From Mycobacterium sp. MS1601 (GTDB lineage: Bacteria > Actinomycetota > Actinomycetes > Mycobacteriales > Mycobacteriaceae): DNA of 64,000 bases. Under the pieces are notes generated by a model, which was not told the origin of the DNA, did no database searches, and saw nothing but the letters and a program-made list of their open reading frames with translations. Positions within the stretch are counted from its first letter, which is position 1. Every line of letters starts with the position of its first letter. The stretch is taken from contig NZ_CP019420.1 of the NCBI RefSeq assembly GCF_001984215.1, forward strand, positions 5,518,001 to 5,582,000, given 5' to 3'. Below are positions 42,349 to 49,031 of the stretch, in pieces. The position numbers were made by a program, and so were the translations under genes.

Positions 42349-43020
42349 TCAAAGCGGCAGATAGCTCAGGTGCCCGTGATCATGCATGGCAGCCACCACC
42401 ACGGCGCAGTCATTGGTCGACAAGGCCTCGAGGATCGCCTCGTGTCGCTCTATACCGTCGTCGGCGTGATGGTGGCGTGCCTCTTCGCGCAGGTTGACCG
42501 CCATGGGCAGCTGCAGCTTCAGCAGGATGGGCTCCAGTGCAATGTCGAGCTGGCGGTTGTCGGCCAGCGCCACCACCGCGGCGTGGAACTCGCGGTGGGC
42601 GTCGTCGCGTTCCAGGTCGGTGGCGGCCGCCCTCATCTGCTCCAGGGCTGCGCGCACGGGAGTCAGAGCGCTGTCCAAATCTGCCAGCGGTAGTGCAGAT
42701 TCGATGGCGTGCCGCTCCAGCACGCCGCGGAGTTCGAACAGTTGCAGGATGTCCTGAGGCGACCAATCGGTGACCCGGGATCCGCGCCGCGGCAGGTGTT
42801 CGACCAGCCCCTGCTGGGCCAGCTGGCGCAGAGCCTCACGCAGAGGTGCCCGGCTGATTCCCAGATCGGCGCACAGTTGCTCCTCGACGATCTTCGCACC
42901 CGGCTGCAGCGCGCCGCTCATGATGGCGTCTCGTACCCGATGCGCCGCGACCTCCACGAGGGTGGCTGGGAGCGTGCTTCCTGGCTGGTTCCTGGGTGCC
43001 GCCATGGCGGTATCGATCAT
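42349..43020 (-). CDS. GntR/FadR-type (FCD) regulator
   Basis: A 223-aa GntR-family repressor. Winged helix: VAAHRVRDAIMSGALQPGAKIVEEQLCADLGISRAPLREALRQLAQQGLVEHLPRRGSRV; C-terminal FCD ligand domain with FELRGVLERHAIESALP, EFHAAVVALADN and ERHEAILEAL. It sits upstream of the amidase, isochorismatase and permease on the same strand. Operators of identical core lie before it and before the amidase, so it likely autoregulates and controls the operon in response to a pathway intermediate. The ATG at 43020 has a GAAAGG site. Confidence 0.92.
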   Translation of the reverse strand: MIDTAMAAPRNQPGSTLPATLVEVAAHRVRDAIMSGALQPGAKIVEEQLCADLGISRAPLREALRQLAQQGLVEHLPRRGSRVTDWSPQDILQLFELRGVLERHAIESALPLADLDSALTPVRAALEQMRAAATDLERDDAHREFHAAVVALADNRQLDIALEPILLKLQLPMAVNLREEARHHHADDGIERHEAILEALSTNDCAVVVAAMHDHGHLSYLPL

Positions 43021-43040
43021 CCTTTCGGCAGTTCGAGTAG

Positions 43041-43056
43041 GTCGATTGTCGACAAT
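43041..43056. promoter_or_regulatory. GntR autoregulatory operator and -10 box
   Basis: GTCGATTGTCGACAAT includes the perfect 12-bp palindrome ATTGTCGACAAT (43045-43056). On the minus strand it abuts TACAAT (43060-43055), a likely -10 box of gntR, so binding would block transcription. Confidence 0.65.
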
Positions 43057-43165
43057 TGTAGGGGTGTTCTCGAAGTCCGGCTAAGTCGGGACGTGCGAAG
43101 CCGGCAGCTGGTCTCCCGAGATATCAACGTGCCCAAGTGAATACGCCGAATGCGACAGGCTCTTG

Positions 43166-45094
43166 TCATGCATCGGCGACCGTCATCAATTGACGGGTGA
43201 TCGTCTCGATCTCGCTTACCAGGACGCGTTGGGCGACGTGGCTCTTGTCCAGATAGGTCGCCGACTCGCGCAGCTGTTGCTCGGTGGCCACCAGATGAGT
43301 GGCATCCAGGGTCCAGGCCTGCCCGGCTCTGGGAACCTCACCGCGCAGTGCGTCGACAAAATCGTCCACCGCGACCACGAACCGGCGGTCCACAGTCTGG
43401 CTCCGCGAGGCCGGCACGTAGCGCTCCAGCACCGCACACGACGCGGTCACCGCGTTGATTCCCGCACGGTAGGTGGTCAGCCACCGGCGCACCTCCGGGG
43501 CATCGGCCCGGGCGCTGCCACTGGCCGCCTCGAACGCCGACCTGGCCCGGACCGTGCGGTCCCAGGCAGCGGCGATGACGGCTTCGGCATCGGTCAGTGG
43601 GTGCACAACAGCGCGAATGACTGTTGCCGCATAATCGATTTCGGCTTTGAGGAGTTCACCTGCGCGCTGATCGAGGCGCACCAGTGAACGATCCGGCAGC
43701 AGCACGTGGCTGCCGATGGCCAGCGCACCGCCGAGTATCGCCGCCAGTACCCGTTCGCCCAGAGCGTCGCTGTGCACCGAGCCGGCGATATCGGCCAGGA
43801 AGACGATCCCCATGGCCAGCGCCCCGGTGACCGGCACATAGCCGACGCCGGACACGGCATACGCCACGCCCACCAATGCCGTGGCCAGCACCGCCGCGAC
43901 GATGCCGCTGGGATGCCACAGCACGGTCACGCCGGTGGCCACCACCACGCCGGCAACCAATGCAGCCACCCGGACCACACACCGGGTGTAGGTGTGAGCG
44001 GTCTCCGGGCGCAGCACCAGAAGCACCGTCACAGCGATCCAGTAACCCTGCGCGATTCCCGTCACGGCGGCCAGACCGGCACCCAGCCCTGCGGCAACGC
44101 TCAGGCGCAGGGCGTGGCGCAGGATCGGCGAGTTCGAGGACAGCTGGGCGCGCAACAGCTTTCGCGCCGATTTCAGCGTGCCCAGAGGAGCCATCGAGCC
44201 CGCGAACCGCAAGGACGCCGCCTCGTGTAGTTGAGCTTGCAGGCGTCTGGCCGGCAACAGTGCGGCAGCCGGCACCCGGTCGACGGCGGGATCGAGCTCC
44301 GCCAGGGCCGCTTCGGCGTCGGCGCGTGAACCGTCGGCGATGCGGTCGAGCGCCGTGGCGGACGCGGTGAGGACGGCGTGCGCGGCACGATCGGGGGAGA
44401 CGGCGCGCAGTGTGGTCACCGCCATCGCCACTTGCTCGGGCAGGCCGAACAGGCCACGGAAGGCGGGCGGCCGCCGGCGCGCCTGGCGCTCGGTGACGGT
44501 GTAGGTGTCCCGCAGAGCGAGCAGCGGAGTGACGTCAAAACTCGCCGCGGGATCAGCCGCCAGCTGCCGGGTGCCGTCGGCCACCGAACGGTACGCCGCC
44601 GACAGCGCGGCGTGCTGTACCCGCCAGTGTTGTCGCGGCCAGGCGGCCACCAGCACCACCTGGGTGAGGCCGCCACCGATGGCCAAGAGTGCGACGGCCA
44701 GCGCCTGCTGCACAGAGACCGGCGTATGGCCACAGCACACCAGCAGCGCCCCCAGAGCGGTCGCCACCAGCCCCGCGTTGGCACTGACTGCCCACAGCAT
44801 CCCGGCGCCCGCCGACCACATCAGGACCACCAGGACCGGCAGCGGACCGTGTCCTGCCGACACCGAACCCAGCAGCACTGCCACCCCGGCGGCCACCGAT
44901 ACCGTCAACACTGACCGTAGGCGCCGCGGATTGTCTTGCAGCGCCGTGGCACCGGCGATGGCCGCGCCGCCGCCCGCCGCCATGGCGCCCACCGGGTCAG
45001 CCCACTGCACCGCGAACACCACCGCGAGCAGCACACCGAGCAGGCTGCGTGCGACCTCGCCGACGTACGGCCATGCCGGCTTCATGGAAGTCAT
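43166..45094 (-). CDS. FUSC-family membrane protein (aromatic-acid/fusaric-acid exporter type)
   Basis: A 642-aa membrane protein with two blocks of hydrophobic helices (about residues 10-150 and 340-470) separated by soluble segments, the layout of FUSC/YccS/AaeB-like proteins. RHALRLSVAAGLGAGLAAVTGIAQGYWIAVTVLLVLRPE is the FUSC_2 signature. The first ATG is at 45094, an in-frame ATG at 45085 is an alternative. Divergent from the EthD-like gene. Likely an efflux component for organic acids or other small molecules; substrate unknown. Confidence 0.82.
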   Translation of the reverse strand: MTSMKPAWPYVGEVARSLLGVLLAVVFAVQWADPVGAMAAGGGAAIAGATALQDNPRRLRSVLTVSVAAGVAVLLGSVSAGHGPLPVLVVLMWSAGAGMLWAVSANAGLVATALGALLVCCGHTPVSVQQALAVALLAIGGGLTQVVLVAAWPRQHWRVQHAALSAAYRSVADGTRQLAADPAASFDVTPLLALRDTYTVTERQARRRPPAFRGLFGLPEQVAMAVTTLRAVSPDRAAHAVLTASATALDRIADGSRADAEAALAELDPAVDRVPAAALLPARRLQAQLHEAASLRFAGSMAPLGTLKSARKLLRAQLSSNSPILRHALRLSVAAGLGAGLAAVTGIAQGYWIAVTVLLVLRPETAHTYTRCVVRVAALVAGVVVATGVTVLWHPSGIVAAVLATALVGVAYAVSGVGYVPVTGALAMGIVFLADIAGSVHSDALGERVLAAILGGALAIGSHVLLPDRSLVRLDQRAGELLKAEIDYAATVIRAVVHPLTDAEAVIAAAWDRTVRARSAFEAASGSARADAPEVRRWLTTYRAGINAVTASCAVLERYVPASRSQTVDRRFVVAVDDFVDALRGEVPRAGQAWTLDATHLVATEQQLRESATYLDKSHVAQRVLVSEIETITRQLMTVADA

Positions 45095-45115
45095 TATGCG
45101 CCGTTGTCCAGCAGG

Positions 45116-45121
45116 TACATT
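45116..45121 (+). promoter_or_regulatory. -10 box of EthD-like gene
   Basis: TACATT is placed 8 nt upstream of the ATG at 45130, suggesting a leaderless or nearly leaderless transcript. Confidence 0.4.
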
Positions 45122-45129
45122 CGGCGTCC

Positions 45130-45834
45130 ATGGAGAAGATCATCTTCGTGCTACGCGCTGAGGCGGCCGACGAAGACTGGTGCGCGCGGTTGCGCGGGCC
45201 CGTCGCCGGTGAGCTGTTGGACCTGGGGGTACCCGGGCTGGCGGTGAACGTCAAGGACGCCGCGGTGCGCGATTCGATGATGACACTGTCGGTGCTCGAC
45301 CCGCCCGCCGACGCCGTGGTGAGTATCTGGGCGCAACAGTCCTACGGCCCTCAGGTCTCGTCGGTGCTGGCGATCCTGGAGAAGAACGCCGCCGACGTAT
45401 TCGCCTACCTGGTCACCGAATCGACGCCGCTGCCGCCGCCGACGTGCGAACCTGGCTCGCGGACAACGGGATTGGCCAATATTGCGCTGCTGCGACGGCC
45501 CGCCGAACTGGACGAGTCCACCTGGCGGCACCGCTGGCACATCGACCACACGCCGGTGGCCATCGATACCCAGGCCACGTTCGGTTACGTACAGAACGCG
45601 GTGGTGCGAGCACTGAGTCCCGGTGCACCCGAACTGGCCGCCATTGTCGAGGAACTGTTCCCCGACGCCGCCGTCTCCGACATCAGGGCATTCTTCGGTG
45701 CCGACGACGATGACGAGCTGGGCCGGCGGATCACCCGGATGGTCGCCAGTACATCGGCATTCGGCGCCAACGAGAACGTCGACACCATTCCCACCAGCCG
45801 CTACGTGTGGCGCGACCCGTTTGTACCCGCATGA
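45130..45834 (+). CDS. EthD/dimeric alpha-beta barrel-type protein
   Basis: A 234-aa protein resembling mycobacterial EthD-domain proteins. It begins MEKIIFVLRAEAADEDWCARL with the first beta strand; a second half opens with LANIALLRRPAELDESTWRHRWHIDHTPVAIDTQATFGYVQNAVVRAL, where W-x-x-H-x-x-x-V resembles EthD repeats. So it likely has two ferredoxin-like halves. No catalytic residues are assigned. It precedes the enoyl-CoA hydratase gene by 65 nt. Function unknown; may work with a lipid or aromatic metabolism enzyme. Confidence 0.65.
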   Translation: MEKIIFVLRAEAADEDWCARLRGPVAGELLDLGVPGLAVNVKDAAVRDSMMTLSVLDPPADAVVSIWAQQSYGPQVSSVLAILEKNAADVFAYLVTESTPLPPPTCEPGSRTTGLANIALLRRPAELDESTWRHRWHIDHTPVAIDTQATFGYVQNAVVRALSPGAPELAAIVEELFPDAAVSDIRAFFGADDDDELGRRITRMVASTSAFGANENVDTIPTSRYVWRDPFVPA

Positions 45835-45875
45835 CGACCGTGCGGTCCTGATCACACCGACTCGCGTCCACTCCA

Positions 45876-45890
45876 ACTAGACCCTCTAGT
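45876..45890. promoter_or_regulatory. Inverted repeat at enoyl-CoA hydratase promoter
   Basis: ACTAGA-CCC-TCTAGT is a perfect 6-3-6 inverted repeat overlapping the probable -10 box TAGTCT (45887-45892), itself 7 nt before the GTG at 45900. It is either a repressor site or chance; the leaderless -10 placement is the firmer part. Confidence 0.4.
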
Positions 45891-45899
45891 CTCAGAAGC

Positions 45900-46655
45900 G
45901 TGACACTGCAGATTGCCGATGACAACCGGGTACGCACACTCACCCTGAACCGTCCGGACGCTCTCAACGCATTCAACGAGGCTCTGTACGACGCCACCAC
46001 CGTCGCCCTGCGTGATGCTGCCGACGATCCGGAGGTGGCCGTCGTCCTGATCACCGGCACCGGTCGCGCGTTCAGTGCGGGCACCGACCTGGCGGAGATG
46101 CAAGCCAGGATCACCGACCCGGGCTTCACCCCCGGCGAGCACGGCTTCATGGGCCTGATCGATGCCCTGACCGCGTTCCCCAAGCCGCTGATCTGCGCGG
46201 TCAACGGCCTGGGCCTGGGCATCGGCACCACCATTCTGGGCTTCGCCGACATCGCCTTCATGGCCACGACGGCCAAGCTCAAGTGTCCGTTCACCAGCCT
46301 CGGGGTGGCGCCGGAGGCGGCGTCGTCCTATTTGTTGCCGCAGCTCATCGGCAGGCAGAACGCGGCCTGGCTGCTGATGTCCTCGGAGTGGGTGGGTGCA
46401 GAAGAGGCGCTGCGCATGGGCCTGGTGTGGAAGGTATGCCAGCCGCAGGATCTACTGGGCGAGGCGCGCAGGCACGCCGAGACGCTGGCGTCGCGGCCGA
46501 TCGCCAGCCTGCAAGCCGTCAAGGCAACCATGGTGGCGCCGATGCGGGCCGAGATCGAGGCGGCCAGGGCGCGGGAGAACCAGTGTTTTGTGGAACTGAT
46601 GGGGGCCGCGGCCAACGTCGAGGCGTTGGCGGACTTCAATCGGCCGAAGAGCTAG
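45900..46655 (+). CDS. Enoyl-CoA hydratase/isomerase-family protein
   Basis: A 251-aa crotonase-superfamily enzyme. RTLTLNRPDALNAFNEALYDATTVALRDA, ITGTGRAFSAGTDLAEM (oxyanion loop one), LICAVNGLGLGIGTTILGFADIAFM (loop two) and FTSLGVAPEAASSYLLPQLIGR, with a Glu in APEA at one acid position, are conserved. It is likely a hydratase or isomerase acting on an acyl-CoA. The start is GTG at 45900 with a -10 box 7 nt upstream. Convergent overlap of 4 nt with bfd. Confidence 0.9.
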   Translation: MTLQIADDNRVRTLTLNRPDALNAFNEALYDATTVALRDAADDPEVAVVLITGTGRAFSAGTDLAEMQARITDPGFTPGEHGFMGLIDALTAFPKPLICAVNGLGLGIGTTILGFADIAFMATTAKLKCPFTSLGVAPEAASSYLLPQLIGRQNAAWLLMSSEWVGAEEALRMGLVWKVCQPQDLLGEARRHAETLASRPIASLQAVKATMVAPMRAEIEAARARENQCFVELMGAAANVEALADFNRPKS

Positions 46656-46837
46656 GAAGCGACGGCAGTTTGCCCGGCCAGCGTTGCGGCGATGATTGCG
46701 CGCACCGTCATCTTGCAGCGGCCGCAGTCCGATCCGGCCCCGCAGGCCGCGGCGACCTGCTTCGAGGTGCACGCCCCCTTGCTGACCGCATCGGCCACGC
46801 AGTGGCTGGTGGCGCCGGTGCACAGGCAGACGTACAT
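46652..46837 (-). CDS. bfd: Bacterioferritin-associated ferredoxin (Bfd)
   Basis: A 61-aa [2Fe-2S] protein with the Bfd cysteine pattern: Cys4 and Cys6 (VCLCTG), Cys38 and Cys41 (SDCGRCK). Bfd reduces ferric iron in the bacterioferritin core so it can be released under iron starvation. It is divergent from bfrA across a 253-nt gap. An IdeR box (46869-46887) sits about 32 nt upstream, fitting iron repression. Length is normal for the family. Confidence 0.92.
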   Translation of the reverse strand: MYVCLCTGATSHCVADAVSKGACTSKQVAAACGAGSDCGRCKMTVRAIIAATLAGQTAVAS

Positions 46838-46868
46838 CAGGCTCCCGGAGACAGTTCGATCCGCATGA

Positions 46869-46887
46869 TTAGCGCAGTCTAACCTAA
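46869..46887. promoter_or_regulatory. IdeR iron box 1
   Basis: TTAGCGCAGTCTAACCTAA matches 15 of 19 positions of the IdeR consensus TTAGGTTAGGCTAACCTAA. It covers the probable bfd promoter. Confidence 0.75.
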
Positions 46888-46916
46888 CTTGCAGGGAAAT
46901 GTTAGGGCGGCCTCAG

Positions 46917-46935
46917 TTAGGTGTGCCTATGATAA
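46917..46935. promoter_or_regulatory. IdeR iron box 2
   Basis: TTAGGTGTGCCTATGATAA matches 13 of 19 IdeR consensus positions and lies 30 nt after box 1. Tandem boxes at bfrA are known in M. tuberculosis, where IdeR activates the gene. The rest of the 46936-47090 leader shows no clear element. Confidence 0.55.
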
Positions 46936-47090
46936 AACCGCAGGTAGATGACGTTTTTCTCGGTGATTCGGGTGTGCTTTGACTGATGTTCTGGGCTAGA
47001 TTCAATAGAGCGGCGGGATGGCGCACAGCCCAGCGCCCCGCACGCGGCGTTACCGACACAGCCCACTTTTCTGTGCCCTGAGGAGCCCTC

Positions 47091-47573
47091 ATGTTGCAAG
47101 GCGATCCGGACGTGCTGAAGTTGCTCAACGAGCAGCTGACCAGCGAACTGACTGCGATCAACCAATACTTCCTGCACTCCAAGATGCAGGACAGCTGGGG
47201 CTTCACCGAGGTGGCCGCGCACACTCGCAAGGAATCCTTCGAGGAGATGCAGCACGCGGAGATGATCACCGACCGCATCCTGCTGCTGAACGGCCTGCCG
47301 AACTATCAGCGGTTGTTCTCGCTGCGCGTCGGCCAGACTCTGCGCGAGCAGTTCGAGTCCGACCTTGCCGTGGAGTACGAAGTGGCCGAGCGGCTGCGAC
47401 CCGGCATCATCATGTGCCGCGAGAAGCAGGACAGCACCAGCGCCAAGCTGCTCGAGACCATCATGGCCGACGAGGAAGAGCACATCGACTACCTCGAGAC
47501 TCAGCTGGAGCTGATGGACAAGCTGGGCGAGCAGCTCTATCTCGCGCAATGTGTCGCGCGGCCACCGCAGTAA
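47091..47573 (+). CDS. bfrA: Bacterioferritin BfrA
   Basis: A 160-aa haem-containing ferritin that oxidises and stores iron as a 24-mer. It is nearly identical in pattern to M. tuberculosis Rv1876: QGDPDVLKLLNEQLTSELTAINQYFLHSKMQDSWGF, KESFEEMQHAEMITDRILLL (haem-ligand Met and ferroxidase Glu/His), LAVEYEVAERLRPGIIMCREKQD and ADEEEHIDYLETQLELMDK. All ferroxidase Glu and His positions are kept. The ATG is followed by a Leu codon absent from Rv1876, so a TTG start at 47094 is possible. Controlled by the tandem IdeR boxes upstream. Confidence 0.97.
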   Translation: MLQGDPDVLKLLNEQLTSELTAINQYFLHSKMQDSWGFTEVAAHTRKESFEEMQHAEMITDRILLLNGLPNYQRLFSLRVGQTLREQFESDLAVEYEVAERLRPGIIMCREKQDSTSAKLLETIMADEEEHIDYLETQLELMDKLGEQLYLAQCVARPPQ

Positions 47574-47580
47574 TCGGTCG

Positions 47581-47593
47581 GCCCCGACGGGGC
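47581..47593 (+). terminator. Short hairpin after bfrA
   Basis: GCCCC-GAC-GGGGC, a 5-bp GC stem, begins 7 nt after the bfrA stop. Short, without a U-tract, so only a weak terminator candidate. Confidence 0.3.
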
Positions 47594-47596
47594 GCG

Positions 47597-47602
47597 TAAT
47601 CT
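47597..47602 (+). promoter_or_regulatory. -10 box of xylulokinase gene
   Basis: TAATCT is 7 nt upstream of the GTG at 47610, the leaderless arrangement. Confidence 0.5.
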
Positions 47603-47609
47603 CGTCGGC

Positions 47610-49022
47610 GTGACACTCGTCGCTGGAATCGACTCCTCAACGCAGTCGAGCAAGGTCCTGATCTGTGACGCCGACACCGGCGCCATCGTCCGTTCGGCCT
47701 CGGCGCCGCATCCCGCTGGAACCGAGGTGGATCCGGCGGCGTGGTGGGACGCGCTGCAAACCGCCATTGACGGAGCGGGCGGCCTCGACGATGTCGAGGC
47801 CATCTCCGTGGGTGGCCAGCAACACGGCATGGTCTGCCTGGACTCCTCTGGTGACGTGGTGCGAAAAGCGCTGCTGTGGAATGACACCCGATCCGCTCAG
47901 GCGGCCGTCGACCTGATCGCCGAACTGGGCGGCGCCGCGAAGTGGGCGCAGGAGACCGGGCTGGTACCGGTGGCGTCGTTCACCGCCACAAAACTGCGCT
48001 GGCTGGCTGACAATGAGCCGGACAACGCCGACCGCACCGCGGCGGTATGCCTGCCGCACGACTGGCTCACCTGGAAGCTCTCCGGGTCCAGCGACATCGG
48101 GGACCTGATCACCGACCGCAGCGATGCCAGCGGCACCGGCTACTTCTCCGCCGCCGACGACACCTACAAAGAAGACCTGCTGCTGCTGGCCACCCGCGGT
48201 CGGTTGCCGCAGCTGCCGCGGGTGCTGGGCCCGTCTGAGACGGCGTTGAGCTACCGGGGTGCTCCACTGGGCCCCGGTGCGGGAGACAACGCTGCCGCCG
48301 CGTTGGGTCTGGGTGCCGCATCCGGTGACTGCGTGATGTCGTTGGGCACCTCGGGGGTCATCAGCGCGGTCGGTGAGACCGCCTCGCATGATCCCGACGG
48401 CATCGTGGCCGGGTTCGCCGACGCCACCGGCAGGCAGTTGCCGCTGGTGTGCACTCTCAACGGCGCACCGGTGCTGGCGGCGGTGGCCAAGATGCTGGGT
48501 GTTGACCTCGACCGGTTCTCGGAGCTGGCACTGTCGGCGCCCGCAGGATCCGAAGGTCTGGTGTGGATCCCGTACTTCGACGGGGAACGCTCACCCAACC
48601 TGCCCGACGCCCGCGGTGCGCTTCAGGGCGTCAGCACCACCAACCTGTCGCCTGCGAACGTCGCGCGTGCCGCGGTGGAGGGGCTGCTGGCGTCCATGGC
48701 GTACTGCCTGGACAAGATCGCCGAGCAGGGCGTGGCGGTGGAGCGGGTGCTGATGGTCGGGGGTGCCGCCCGTTCGGCTGCCGTCCGTCAGATCGCGCCC
48801 GCCGTGCTGGGTCGTGCCGTGGAGGTGCCCACCCCGGGTGAGTACGTCGCACTCGGCGCTGCCAAGCAGGCCGCCTGGGTGCTGGCAGGCGGTGACACCC
48901 CGCCGGCGTGGCAGCTGGAGGGTTCGCAGACATTCACCGGGGAACCCACGCCGCATGTTCTCGAGCAATACACCGCCGCCAGCGGCCTGACGCTCGGCCA
49001 GCGCAAAATTATGCTAGTTTAA
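47610..49022 (+). CDS. xylB: Xylulokinase (FGGY family)
   Basis: A 470-aa sugar kinase phosphorylating D-xylulose. [22 protein letters not shown] is the FGGY phosphate-1 motif; [34 protein letters not shown] is the xylulokinase hallmark (GQQHGMV, LWND); [13 protein letters not shown] and [22 protein letters not shown] complete the ATP site. The start is GTG. Its stop overlaps a palindrome of the MFS promoter. It is inserted between bfrA and the Rv1877-like pump compared with M. tuberculosis. Its product, xylulose 5-phosphate, is the substrate of the phosphoketolase at 4727. No xylose isomerase or transporter lies nearby. Confidence 0.92.
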   Translation: MTLVAGIDSSTQSSKVLICDADTGAIVRSASAPHPAGTEVDPAAWWDALQTAIDGAGGLDDVEAISVGGQQHGMVCLDSSGDVVRKALLWNDTRSAQAAVDLIAELGGAAKWAQETGLVPVASFTATKLRWLADNEPDNADRTAAVCLPHDWLTWKLSGSSDIGDLITDRSDASGTGYFSAADDTYKEDLLLLATRGRLPQLPRVLGPSETALSYRGAPLGPGAGDNAAAALGLGAASGDCVMSLGTSGVISAVGETASHDPDGIVAGFADATGRQLPLVCTLNGAPVLAAVAKMLGVDLDRFSELALSAPAGSEGLVWIPYFDGERSPNLPDARGALQGVSTTNLSPANVARAAVEGLLASMAYCLDKIAEQGVAVERVLMVGGAARSAAVRQIAPAVLGRAVEVPTPGEYVALGAAKQAAWVLAGGDTPPAWQLEGSQTFTGEPTPHVLEQYTAASGLTLGQRKIMLV

Positions 49023-49025
49023 CTA
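49015..49025. promoter_or_regulatory. Palindrome TAGTT-T-AACTA before MFS gene
   Basis: An 11-bp palindrome overlaps the xylB stop codon and contains TAGTTT, a possible -10 for the MFS gene (GTG at 49032). It could be an operator for a TetR or MarR protein encoded elsewhere. Confidence 0.35.
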
Positions 49026-49031
49026 ACCATT

